Positions 29,401-36,118 of a stretch of 64,000 bases of DNA are shown here, piece by piece. The position numbers and the translations under genes were made by a program. The notes below the pieces were generated by a model. The model searched no databases. It was not told the origin of the DNA and saw only the letters and a program-made list of their open reading frames with translations. The stretch is taken from positions 1 through 64,000 of the forward strand of contig NZ_LDTF01000036.1 of the NCBI RefSeq assembly GCF_001477495.1. The letters are read 5' to 3'. Position 1 is the first letter of the stretch. Every line of letters starts with the position of its first letter. This stretch comes from Sphingomonas yabuuchiae (GTDB taxonomy: Bacteria; Pseudomonadota; Alphaproteobacteria; Sphingomonadales; Sphingomonadaceae).

Positions 29401-29495
29401 GGTCCGAGCCTTGCGGCGAAGTCCGCATCCGCCATCGTACCGGACAGCACGTCCTGGCGAGGGACGCAGAGGTCGTAGATCGTTGGCGTGGTCAC
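26418..29495 (-). CDS. DUF499-domain P-loop ATPase (PglY/BrxC-like)
   Basis: The 1025-residue protein starts with a GTG that overlaps the stop of the HTH gene (GTGA). The N-terminus (CVPRQDVLSGTMADADFAA) is typical of DUF499. Walker A is LDTSFGGGKTHGLIALI (about residues 83-100) and Walker B is LIVLDEIGEYLRKS (about 190). A mid-region of helices and a C-terminal domain of about 130 residues (LTISPFEYADAFKLLAV) follow, separated by a Gly/Ser/Thr-rich linker near 830-880. DUF499 ATPases occur in BREX-like systems next to methylases; they are thought to form large assemblies controlling restriction. Confidence 0.92.
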   Translation of the reverse strand: MTTPTIYDLCVPRQDVLSGTMADADFAARLGPVVNGTGKPDYVDPVRFFENTYPTAGLRELLDQVLRRLSGTPGAVSSVFRLDTSFGGGKTHGLIALIHAARNAAAIPNMSEFTDVIMSGSARVAAFDGEAADPTNGRSMGDGILAYTPWGELAYQLRGREGYERVRASDVERRAPGSETLAELLGDQPSLIVLDEIGEYLRKSPGAGGRDQLAGFIKALFSAVESSPRAAIVFTLAVRSDGKATDAFAAENEAVAKLISEAESVSGRKATILNPTGDDETVAVLRRRLFEEVRSGAADVATAFAPIWADKRVENREGARGSKLIDTYPFHPDLIDTLTDKTSTLADFQRVRGMLRILAKTISCIWQSRVADAYAIHAHHIDLSQDSVQREFTTRLGQSAFVPAINNDVAGSSGKPALAQQIDVDVNAGLLPYASYAARTIFVHTLAFNNELRGITPAQLRYSIASPASDLDLLEASLVRFQTDSAYLDDRPGAPLRFNAEANLTQIIAREEKGIDAERVRLELDSRIKDIFSGSRPTFDPILFPAGAFDVPDDVGEGKPRLVVVKHETLEVSSQLEEVPEFIANMYTRKGSEGDKFRMLRNNLVFLLADERTVPQMREAMARRLALSELKRPERLIDLAEHQQQEILRLESRAESSVAVAIQGCYRHLLYPSKAALGEGLVSLAYASIDNPATAANPGIGQTQVVRQLAASGKLKSPEDAPDAPAFIRDRTPLKLKRQITTAALREEFRKDASLPMHIGDDPFKKMVRKGIEDGLFVYRREDLVAGQGEPMPSIVIDESSVIFTADYAKEHGIWPRVVVSTPSGGTATSGDGPAGSSTNGAQDQGFQQVGGSTPVIGTPSGAGAASAVREPGSTYGAGAVFTHEGVLKEALTVVFQKARSSKASRLASLTISPFEYADAFKLLAVADAVPDAIKRVEIDGDLSTAAGGDLTIKADGTIGEMKSLKEYVEPLLRAASEKRFDVVIRMTFADGLDLTTDAAEKITERLTRFGSAAAFVEASAEVAA

Positions 29496-29740
29496 TTGTT
29501 GCTTTCCCCTATCCCGGACGTCCTCAGGCGGACGACCACATCGTGCATTCTTCCAACCCGCTCTTCGAGAAGCGTGGCCAATCTGTCGTTCAGGTCCGAA
29601 GGACGAGCGCTCGAACCCGACAACCAGTAGCGAACCATCCTGTCGCTGGTCCCGAGCGCCCTTGCCAGATCGCTCTGCCAGCGAAGGCCGAACAGCAGCT
29701 GTCCGACTTCGATCAGGACATCATCGGCTTCCTCAGGCAT
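29492..29740 (-). CDS. Small helix-turn-helix regulator, first gene of the DUF499 operon
   Basis: The 82-residue protein has a central helix-turn-helix (WQSDLARALGTSDRMVRYWL, residues about 22-41) and a helical C-terminus. It leads the six-gene operon, and its stop overlaps the DUF499 start (GTGA). AGGAA lies just before the ATG, inside a short palindrome that may be its own operator. An autoregulator that keeps the defence operon quiet is the likeliest role, by analogy with regulators in other defence operons. Confidence 0.82.
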   Translation of the reverse strand: MPEEADDVLIEVGQLLFGLRWQSDLARALGTSDRMVRYWLSGSSARPSDLNDRLATLLEERVGRMHDVVVRLRTSGIGESNK

Positions 29741-29741
29741 G

Positions 29742-29759
29742 TTTCCTAATTAGAGGAAA
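29742..29759. promoter_or_regulatory. Palindrome over the ribosome-binding site of the DUF499 operon
   Basis: TTTCCT at 29742-29747 and AGGAAA at 29754-29759 are inverted arms around a perfect CTAATTAG (29746-29753). The palindrome lies one base before the start codon of the HTH gene and contains its Shine-Dalgarno sequence. Bound protein would block translation or transcription of the operon, so it is a candidate operator for the HTH protein. The divergent DUF262 gene starts about 105 bases away. Confidence 0.5.
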
Positions 29760-29865
29760 TGGCATTCAGCCGCAATGGCTCATTGCTTCACCCGGCCACG
29801 CCGATTTGTGTGGAAAGCCTTATCTGCTCGCGTAGGTTCGATCGATTGTCCGAAGCGAGGTTTCG

Positions 29866-31530
29866 ATGCGTCTCAATCCCCAGCACTTCACGGTCGCCAA
29901 GCTCATGCAGAGCAGGCTTTTCAGGATACCCGATTATCAGCGGGCATATTCCTGGCAGAAGCGGCAGCGAGCCGACCTGTTCGAGGACATCAGGGAGGTG
30001 CATCGGACTGGTCGCGATCACTTCATGGCTACCGTCGTCGGCCTCGCTCGGGATATACGGATGATAGACGCCGACGAGTTCGGCGTCGTCGAACTCGTCG
30101 ATGGCCAGCAGCGCATCACGACGCTCGTCATCCTCATCAAGGCCATCGAGAAGGCGCTGAACGTCGACGATCAGACGGAGGGCAAAGTCCGGGAGGACCT
30201 GCGCAGGCTTCTGGTTAAGGGCGACGACCACAATCTCGTGCTTCTTCAGACCAACCACGACAGCAGCGACGTGTTCGCGAGCTACGTCAAGGATGGAGTC
30301 ATCAGGCGGGATGCGGTCGTCACGGCTGCCGATGAGAATGTCGTCAACGCTGCGGTAGAGTGCGAGGCCTTCGTTGCCAGTTGGACCGGTCTCGGCACGC
30401 TCGTCGATCTCGTTGCCACCATCCGCCACAAGCTGTCGATGATCTACCACGAGCTCGACGATGAAGGCACCGTCTACCGTGTCTTCGAGGTTCTCAACAG
30501 TCGGGGCCTAGACGTCCGTTGGATCGACAAGACGAAGAGCCAGTTGATGGCGTCCATCTTCGAGTACGTAGAGAAGGGGTCGAGAGCGGATGGGCTGCAC
30601 GAGATGCAGAACATCTGGAAGGACGTTTACCGCCGACTTGGCCTCGACGATGACCTCGGAGACGAGGCGCTTCGGTTCGCCGGCACGTGGTCGGACGAGG
30701 CTCGTCCCAACCGTGTCCTCAGCGAACAGGATGCGTCCGCGGCCTTGCTGAAGGCGGCCGGAACGAGGCTCGCTACGATTGTGAAGGCGGCGGCTTGGCT
30801 GAAGTTGGTGGTCGCGAAGGTCGTGGATCTGCACAACGACCAGCGTCGAGCTGCGGTGACGCGGATCGGGCAAGCCAGGTTTCTGGCGATCGCGATCATG
30901 CTCCGTGGCTTCGAGGAGAAGACCGAGGCGATGCTTCTCGGCGCGTGGGAACGGGTGACGTTCAGGATCTTCACGTTGGCCGGCAAGGACAGCCGGACCA
31001 AGGTCGGTGAGTATATCCGCTTGGGCTACGACGTGTTGAAGAACGACATGAGCGCCGACGATATACTGAAAGCGCTTGGCGAACTGGCGGAGGGGTTCGA
31101 CATCGAAGACATCATCGACGAGAACACGTGGGACGACTGGTACGGCGGTTACAACGAGGAGGTCCGGTATCTGCTGTTCCGCTACGAGGAGCATCTGGCG
31201 TCCATCAGCGGCGTGAAGATCAACGAGTCTCAATGGGCGAAGGTCTGGGCGGCGGATCCGGCCAAGTCGATCGAGCACATCATGCCCCAGAGTTCCAACA
31301 AGGGGTATGTGCACGGGCTCGGAAATCTGGCGATGCTTCCGCCAGGCGTGAACTCGTCGCTGAAGGACAAGCCTCCCGAGGACAAGGCCTCACGCTACGT
31401 GGAATGCGGGATGAACGCGACGATGGCGGTCGGGCGGGCGATCGAGGAAGGTCTGAAGTGGAACAAGGATGCGGTACGAGATCGTGCTGCCAAGATCGAA
31501 GCATTCGTACGGACAGAGTGGGGAGGCTGA
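29866..31530 (+). CDS. Fused GmrSD-type DUF262-DUF1524 nuclease
   Basis: The 554-residue protein has an N-terminal DUF262 (GmrS-like) domain, with FRIPDYQRAYSW (about residues 18-30) and VVELVDGQQRITTLVIL (about 75-90), the latter the ParB-like nucleotide-binding signature. A helical middle leads to a C-terminal DUF1524 (GmrD-like) His-Me/HNH-type nuclease segment with SIEHIMPQSSNKG and GLGNLAMLP. Such fusions act as modification-dependent (type IV-like) restriction enzymes against phage DNA. The gene is divergent from the DUF499 operon and monocistronic, closed by a strong hairpin at 31565. Confidence 0.92.
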   Translation: MRLNPQHFTVAKLMQSRLFRIPDYQRAYSWQKRQRADLFEDIREVHRTGRDHFMATVVGLARDIRMIDADEFGVVELVDGQQRITTLVILIKAIEKALNVDDQTEGKVREDLRRLLVKGDDHNLVLLQTNHDSSDVFASYVKDGVIRRDAVVTAADENVVNAAVECEAFVASWTGLGTLVDLVATIRHKLSMIYHELDDEGTVYRVFEVLNSRGLDVRWIDKTKSQLMASIFEYVEKGSRADGLHEMQNIWKDVYRRLGLDDDLGDEALRFAGTWSDEARPNRVLSEQDASAALLKAAGTRLATIVKAAAWLKLVVAKVVDLHNDQRRAAVTRIGQARFLAIAIMLRGFEEKTEAMLLGAWERVTFRIFTLAGKDSRTKVGEYIRLGYDVLKNDMSADDILKALGELAEGFDIEDIIDENTWDDWYGGYNEEVRYLLFRYEEHLASISGVKINESQWAKVWAADPAKSIEHIMPQSSNKGYVHGLGNLAMLPPGVNSSLKDKPPEDKASRYVECGMNATMAVGRAIEEGLKWNKDAVRDRAAKIEAFVRTEWGG

Positions 31531-31564
31531 TCAGCGGCACCTTCATCGATGACCCAATGAAATG

Positions 31565-31600
31565 AGCCCACCCCATGCGACGTTGAGCATGGGGTGGGCT
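31565..31600. terminator. Perfect 14-bp hairpin between convergent genes
   Basis: AGCCCACCCCATGC (31565-31578) and its exact complement (31587-31600) flank an 8-base loop. It sits between the stop of the DUF262-DUF1524 gene and the convergent end of the gene at 31656, the place for a shared terminator. No clear T-run follows on either strand, so it may act with Rho or as a transcript-end stabiliser. Confidence 0.6.
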
Positions 31601-31655
31601 GGGGATGACGGACTCGGTTCCAGCAGTTGGCTACGGCGACATCCCAATCTTTCAG

Positions 31656-32480
31656 TCAGGTGTTGTAGGCGATTCCCGGAATCTGCTTGCCCACTTCGTC
31701 GTCCGCCAGCGTCGCGACCACCGCTTCGAGCAGGTGATGCGTCAGGCGATCGGATCCGTAGCTGGTCGCCAGCTCCCCCCACGTCGGCCAACGATCCATT
31801 CGGATGCACAGCCATTCGTAGAAGCGGTCGCGCTGTTCGTCGGACTCCAGCCCCAGGGTCCACACCGTCTCGAAGATCGGCACCACGCCCTCTCCTCGCT
31901 TTGACAGGATGATCGAGGGCCGGCCCGCTTCATGGCGGCGCAGAAAGGCGACGTCCCAGCGCGCCGCCGCCTGTTCGACGCGCACCAGCCTGTCCTCCCG
32001 CATTTCGGGTCCGAGGCCCAGCTCGAAGAGCTGGGCGATGGTCGCGGCGGACGGCCGCTGCCTCCGCACGTCGTACGGTCGCGTGGCGAGCAGCATGTGG
32101 ATCACCGCCATCCCCTCCGCCGTCACGGCCTTGGCACCGTGCCCGTTCTCCGCCAGTTCGATCAGGCCCTCCTTGGCGAGCCACAGGTGGAACAGACAGA
32201 GGTACAGCCTGCTGGACTCGAATAGATCGTGCGCCTGCTCGTAGAAGGTCGGCTTGCGCCGCACGGTTGCAACGAGAACGGCGTGCATGGTCTCCAACAG
32301 TTCGTGAGGCGGTTCGCGGTTGTAGTTCGACATTCCCAGCCGACCGTTCCAGAAGGCCGCGCGCAGTGAGGCCCAGCGTTCGCCGGTCTCCTCGTCGACG
32401 AAGACCGTCTCGCCATCGACGTGCTCGCCCCTCAGCCAGTTGCCCCAGGGCAGATCGGGATCGAAGACGCGCGCGGTCAA
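31656..32480 (-). CDS. Unknown protein, last gene of the primase operon
   Basis: The 274-residue protein starts at a TTG that overlaps the stop of the previous gene (TTGA), giving LTARVFDPDLPWGNWLRGEH. Longer upstream frames are only shadows of the neighbour. It is mainly helical (KPTFYEQAHDLFESSRLYLC, SAATIAQLFELGLGPEMRED). I recognise no family. Translational coupling ties it to the 232-residue protein before it and so to the island's replication/control module. Confidence 0.72.
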   Translation of the reverse strand: MTARVFDPDLPWGNWLRGEHVDGETVFVDEETGERWASLRAAFWNGRLGMSNYNREPPHELLETMHAVLVATVRRKPTFYEQAHDLFESSRLYLCLFHLWLAKEGLIELAENGHGAKAVTAEGMAVIHMLLATRPYDVRRQRPSAATIAQLFELGLGPEMREDRLVRVEQAAARWDVAFLRRHEAGRPSIILSKRGEGVVPIFETVWTLGLESDEQRDRFYEWLCIRMDRWPTWGELATSYGSDRLTHHLLEAVVATLADDEVGKQIPGIAYNT

Positions 32481-33175
32481 CGCCTGTACTCCGTGTCGGA
32501 GGGAGCGATGATGGTGGAACCCGGGTCGGCGGATCGCGGATCGCGGCCCTCCTCGATCGCCTTCAGCTGTGCTGCGAGACGCACGCACTCGCCGTAGACG
32601 AAGGCCTCGGTCTTGTAGGTGGGGTCGTCGACGCCGAACGCTGGCGTCCGGGACCCCCGCGGGCGGCGGGCGTCCTCCGGCAGGAGGTCGGTCCGCTGAT
32701 TGCAGCTGAAGCCGAACCACCAGGCGTCGTCGTCCGCGGCTTCGTTCCGATGGACGCCCTGCTGGAACCCCGGAGGGACGCCGTTGGGGTGGCACACGCT
32801 GCGATCCTCATCTTCCCAGTCCTCGCAGGCGGCGGAATAGTCGAGACCGCCGTGCACGCCGATCGTGATTCCCGTGAGGGTTCCGCTCTCGCGGCCGAAG
32901 AGCGGATGGCCGGGCGGGACGGAGACGTATCCCTGGAGGTGTCCGCCCTCCGGGTTGCGACGGATGATGCATCCGTATCCCGACATCGGATCGGTCCATG
33001 CGATCTTGTCGGCTTCCGTCGCCCACGGTCCATCGTTCGAGGGGTGCACGTCCGGCACGTGATAGACGGCATCGACGTGGACGAGGCCGCCACCGTCCTT
33101 CCACGGACGGTGCAGGTCGGTTGCGGTGTTCGCCACGACGGGCAGCGAGATGGTGGAGGGCTTCTTCCTGGGCAT
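32477..33175 (-). CDS. Unknown protein downstream of the primase
   Basis: The protein has 232 residues from MPRKKPSTISLPVVANT, with GAGGAGAACGAA directly upstream fixing the start. It is polar, rich in Trp and acidic residues (DDDAWWFGFSCNQRTD), with GYGCIIRRNPEGGHLQGYVS and SVCHPNGVPPGFQQGVH. No membrane segment or known motif is seen. It follows the primase on the same strand after 74 bases holding a perfect hairpin (33196-33214). Function unknown. Confidence 0.75.
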   Translation of the reverse strand: MPRKKPSTISLPVVANTATDLHRPWKDGGGLVHVDAVYHVPDVHPSNDGPWATEADKIAWTDPMSGYGCIIRRNPEGGHLQGYVSVPPGHPLFGRESGTLTGITIGVHGGLDYSAACEDWEDEDRSVCHPNGVPPGFQQGVHRNEAADDDAWWFGFSCNQRTDLLPEDARRPRGSRTPAFGVDDPTYKTEAFVYGECVRLAAQLKAIEEGRDPRSADPGSTIIAPSDTEYRR

Positions 33176-33195
33176 TTCGTTCTCCTCGGATGAAG

Positions 33196-33214
33196 TCCGC
33201 CGACGCGGCGGACC
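33196..33214. other. Perfect hairpin between primase and downstream gene
   Basis: GTCCGCCG and CGGCGGAC flank a 3-base loop. It lies immediately upstream of the ribosome-binding site of the 232-residue protein. It may stabilise or process the transcript, or attenuate expression. It is one of several such hairpins in this operon. Confidence 0.6.
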
Positions 33215-33249
33215 GGTGGTGGTGATCGACGATGTTCGGTGTCCGCTGC

Positions 33250-34218
33250 TCAGGCGTGGAGGAGCAGCCACTCCTCGTTGAAGTCCTTCCCGGCACGGGG
33301 GACGAGGTCCTCCGCGGCGAGGCCGGCAGCCGCGTACGCGGCGATCGCTGCCGCTGCGGCGGCTCTGCCCGGTGCGTCTGCGTCGCCGCAGACGATCACG
33401 CTCTTTACTTCCGCTGGGAAGCGGACGTGCGGCAGGTTGCCATCGCCCACCGCCGCCCAGACGCTGGCCCCGGGGAACATGAGTCTCACCGCCAGTCCGT
33501 CCTCGACGCTCGCCGCCAGCATCACCGTCTCCGCGACGGGACTGAAGCGGACTGCGCAGCCGCGCACCCGGCCGAGCGACAGCCTCGGCGTGCCACGGGT
33601 CGACTTGCGCCCCTCTTGGTCGAGGAAGGTGCGCTGGATGCCAGCGAGCCGGCCTTCGCGGTCTTGCAGCGCCGCGATCATCGCCGGCTCGCGTCGACCC
33701 TCGCGACCGTCCGCATCCCACCAGCGCGCGACGTGCGAGTGGCGGATCGATCCGGGTACGGCGTGGCCGATGCCCCGGTTCGTGAGGTACGTCTCGCTCA
33801 GCGACCAGCCGATCGGCGTCGCCTCCTGCCAGATCTGACGGGCCCGCCTCACCGACTCCGCGCGACGCATCGCGATGATGACCGGGTTCTCGAGCTTCGG
33901 CGGCACGATGGTCGCTGTGCCGACCAGATCGAGGCAGGCCTGGCGGAAGTCGACGTGATGGAGACGCCGATGGAGTTCGATCACGTCGCCGCCCGCTTCG
34001 CAGCCGTGGCAGTGGAAGACCTGCTTGCCCTCGTTGACGAAGAAGCTGGCGGTATCCTCCGGGTGGAAGGGACACAGCCCCTTCAGTTCGTCGCCGCTCT
34101 TCTTCAGGTCGGTCGCTTCCGCCGCGACCCTGGCGATCGAGGTCTCCGCCTTGATGCGGGCGACGTCGATGCGCCCCTTCTCGTCCATGTATCTGGCCGG
34201 GAGGCCGATGCTGTCCAT
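33250..34218 (-). CDS. CHC2 zinc-finger / Toprim DNA primase of the island
   Basis: The protein has 322 residues from MDSIGLPARYMDEKGR. AAGGAG lies seven bases before this ATG; MHM at 34224 is too close to it. Residues about 45-85 form a CHC2 zinc ribbon (LCPFHPEDTASFF and FHCHGCEAGGDVIEL). The C-terminal third is a Toprim_3 domain with the catalytic Glu in ASVEDGLAV and the DxD motif in VIVCGDADAPG. It is DnaG-like and makes primers, as in P4-type satellites and other integrative elements. No fused helicase domain is present. It follows the AlpA-like and 225-residue genes. Confidence 0.9.
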   Translation of the reverse strand: MDSIGLPARYMDEKGRIDVARIKAETSIARVAAEATDLKKSGDELKGLCPFHPEDTASFFVNEGKQVFHCHGCEAGGDVIELHRRLHHVDFRQACLDLVGTATIVPPKLENPVIIAMRRAESVRRARQIWQEATPIGWSLSETYLTNRGIGHAVPGSIRHSHVARWWDADGREGRREPAMIAALQDREGRLAGIQRTFLDQEGRKSTRGTPRLSLGRVRGCAVRFSPVAETVMLAASVEDGLAVRLMFPGASVWAAVGDGNLPHVRFPAEVKSVIVCGDADAPGRAAAAAAIAAYAAAGLAAEDLVPRAGKDFNEEWLLLHA

Positions 34219-34348
34219 GTGCATGCTCCTTCGCTGGTCAATCGCCACGTTCGCGGTGGTCTTGGGCCTCTTTCCTTCGGCCCCTGCCTCCACCGCCCGG
34301 CTCAAGCCGGCCGGCGCTTCCGCGCCGCAGTCACTTTCATCGGAGATC

Positions 34349-34406
34349 CGCCCGCGCGTTCGCGCGCGGGCGCAACCATCCCGATCCGGGCGCCGTTGGC
34401 GCCCGG
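34349..34406. other. Two tandem perfect GC-rich hairpins upstream of the primase gene
   Basis: The first (34349-34372) is a 10-bp stem with a TTCG loop on the plus strand. The second (34386-34406) is a 9-bp stem with a 3-base loop. They fill the 201-base gap between the 225-residue gene and the primase, about 130 bases before the primase start. No T-run follows. Candidate roles are an attenuator, an RNA processing site or a single-strand origin. Confidence 0.65.
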
Positions 34407-34419
34407 CACCTTCCCGAAC

Positions 34420-35097
34420 TCAGCTCGAGCGGCGGGAATGCAGGTCGATCGAACCACCACGATCGCCCAGGCTGATCCGGGTGACGGCATGGGCCAGCAG
34501 GAACGGCGATGGAGGACGCAGTCCCATGCGGTACGTCCACCAGTCGGCGGCCGCCCGCTGGTTCAGCAGCATGTCCTCGCGCTTCGTGCCTTCGGGCCAC
34601 TCCGGGCCGATGCCCGCCTGCGCCGCCGCCACCAGCATCGGTGTTCCGAAGTCGACGAGCTGGCCGAAGATGGAGTCCCGGATGAGCGCCAGGCTCCAGT
34701 CGAAGGTGTTGGTTGCAGGCACGTTCGCCGCCAGGATCTCCTTCGCGTAGTCCTCGGTGTCCTCGTCGCAGGCCAGCACCTTGCCGTAGGTGTCGACGAC
34801 GAGCGGCCCCCTGGTCCTCGTCCCTGCTGCGGCGACCACCGCCGCCGCAGCGGCATAGCCCACCGCGACCTCGGTCATCCTGCCGGACGGATCGGGCAGC
34901 TTCAGGAGACCCTGCTGCCGATCGATCATTTCGATCGGGGCCGCCGCGATGCTGGAGCCCGAGCATCCCAGGAGGGTGGCGAGACGCACCAGCAGCGCGG
35001 GCGGTTCGGAGTTGGTCTTCGATGCGCGGTGGATCAGCGCGATCTGGTCGGGCGAGAGGTTTCCGCTCGCGAGCGGAAGATGATGTACGTTGTCCAT
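34420..35097 (-). CDS. Unknown protein between AlpA-like regulator and primase
   Basis: The protein has 225 residues from MDNVHHLPLASGNLSPDQI, with GAGGA upstream. An early segment (SPDQIALIHRASKTNSEPPA) resembles a helical DNA-binding or coiled region. An Ala-rich stretch (VAVGYAAAAAVVAAAGTRTR) and DWSLALIRDSIFGQLVDFG follow. I recognise no family. Its place between the AlpA-like gene and the primase suggests a role in island replication or control. Confidence 0.72.
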   Translation of the reverse strand: MDNVHHLPLASGNLSPDQIALIHRASKTNSEPPALLVRLATLLGCSGSSIAAAPIEMIDRQQGLLKLPDPSGRMTEVAVGYAAAAAVVAAAGTRTRGPLVVDTYGKVLACDEDTEDYAKEILAANVPATNTFDWSLALIRDSIFGQLVDFGTPMLVAAAQAGIGPEWPEGTKREDMLLNQRAAADWWTYRMGLRPPSPFLLAHAVTRISLGDRGGSIDLHSRRSS

Positions 35098-35165
35098 GAC
35101 GATGTCCTCGTTGTTCGCCGGAAGCCGTGGGGCGGCCTCCGTCCTTGCTGACGGGCTGCATTCTG

Positions 35166-35208
35166 CCGACGTCGCGTCGGGACGCGGACCCACGGCCGAA
35201 GTCGTGGG
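35166..35208. other. Hairpins between AlpA-like gene and the 225-residue gene
   Basis: CCGACG/CGTCGG (35166-35180, 3-base loop) is followed by CCCACG/CGTGGG (35189-35208, 8-base loop). They lie in the 129-base gap after the alpA-like gene. They continue the pattern of short perfect hairpins at each junction of this operon. Confidence 0.5.
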
Positions 35209-35226
35209 CCAGCGCAGGCAGGCGGA

Positions 35227-35484
35227 TCAGTTGGTGGGGTCGTATTCGCTGGTCGTGATGGCGCGGTTGCGGTCGATCCAGGCGTCGAGATCGTCCGGAT
35301 GGTACCTCACCGCCGTCCCCAGCTTGATGAAGCGGGGCGAGTTGTCGCCCTTGCGGCCGTAGAGCCGCATCTTCTCCAAGGTGTTCTTGGCCAGTCCGCA
35401 GTACGTCGCGGCCTCGGTGGTGGTCAGCAGGGGGCGGCGGCCGTGCGGCGTGGCGGGTGCGGCGCTGGTGACGTGGGTCTGCAT
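35227..35484 (-). CDS. AlpA-like excisionase / transcription regulator
   Basis: The 85-residue protein has a MerR-type helix-turn-helix (LLTTTEAATYCGLAKNTLEK) followed by RFIKLGTAVRYHPDDLDAWI. This is the classic layout of AlpA and phage or island excisionases. Such proteins direct the integrase towards excision or activate island genes. GAGGAGCA lies about 6 bases before the ATG and is part of a hairpin. It heads the operon running to 31656. Confidence 0.9.
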   Translation of the reverse strand: MQTHVTSAAPATPHGRRPLLTTTEAATYCGLAKNTLEKMRLYGRKGDNSPRFIKLGTAVRYHPDDLDAWIDRNRAITTSEYDPTN

Positions 35485-35490
35485 TCGACT

Positions 35491-35529
35491 TGCTCCTCGT
35501 ATGCCGCCTTGGGATCAGGCGGCGGAGCA
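35491..35529 (-). promoter_or_regulatory. Leader hairpin that pairs with the alpA ribosome-binding site
   Basis: Read on the minus strand, TGCTCC-GCCGCCT is followed by a 7-base loop, AGGCGGC, a 6-base bulge and GGAGCA. The outer GGAGCA is part of the Shine-Dalgarno sequence GAGGAGCA of the AlpA-like gene and pairs exactly with TGCTCC upstream. Folding would hide the ribosome-binding site, so translation may be switched by RNA structure or a bound factor. Structure is inferred from complementarity only. Confidence 0.55.
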
Positions 35530-35629
35530 CTTCTTGTATGCACGGCAATCGACGTGATCGTCGGCAAACATCCCCGGCGGGGGGTGGACATTGTTGGAGA
35601 GGTAATCCCAAGATATCGCCGCGGCTGAC

Positions 35630-36118
35630 ATGGCCGCGATGCCGATGGGGAGCGATGAATTGATCACCATGGGCCTACGGGCCGCTCCCAAGATCGTGAC
35701 GTTCGCGATCTACGATTCGACGGAGCAGAACGTGCTCAACGTCGAGGACATCGTCGTTCCGGCCGCCTTCGAATGGCCTCAAGCGCTGAAGTACGTCAGA
35801 GGCAACGTGCTCGACATCATGCGCGAATACGGCGTGGTGCGTGCAGGGGTCAGAACCAGTGAGCCGGTGGCGCAGCGTCCCTCGGTTGATCGCATGCAGA
35901 TCGAAGGCGTCTTGCAGGAGGCGTTCGCCAGCAGCACGCTCGAAGCCTATTTCGCCGGCCCCATCTCCGTCATGGCGGCGAAGCTCGGGATGGCGCGTAC
36001 GGCAGTGCTTCCGATGATCAAGCAGGCGCGGAACGACTTGGACGTCGAGGGTTGGGATCAATTGTCAGAGGCCAGACGGGAAGCCGTCCTCTGTGCCATT
36101 GGAGCCGTGAATGCTTAG
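35630..36118 (+). CDS. Possible RuvC/RNase H-fold protein paired with a kinase
   Basis: The 162-residue protein starts at MAAMPMGSDEL; starts at 35639 and 35645 are possible. The order of elements resembles a RuvC-like RNase H fold: a first strand with an acidic residue (IVTFAIYDSTEQNVLN), helices (ALKYVRGNVLDIMREYGVVR), then VDRMQIEGVLQEAFAS and a C-terminal helix (ARREAVLCAIGAVNA) where RuvC proteins carry DA. Several catalytic acids seem absent, so it may be inactive. The stop lies inside the kinase start region (8-base overlap). The fold assignment is inference and needs a profile search. Confidence 0.7.
   Translation: MAAMPMGSDELITMGLRAAPKIVTFAIYDSTEQNVLNVEDIVVPAAFEWPQALKYVRGNVLDIMREYGVVRAGVRTSEPVAQRPSVDRMQIEGVLQEAFASSTLEAYFAGPISVMAAKLGMARTAVLPMIKQARNDLDVEGWDQLSEARREAVLCAIGAVNA

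Noticed and set aside
10165-29740. Complete BREX or complete DISARM system
   Set aside because: No PglZ, BrxL, DrmA, DrmB or DrmC gene is found in the window, so the full names are not used.
32481-32795. Longer start for the 274-residue protein
   Set aside because: The extra residues are Arg/Pro-rich shadow of the preceding gene. The TTG overlapping its stop is the economical start.
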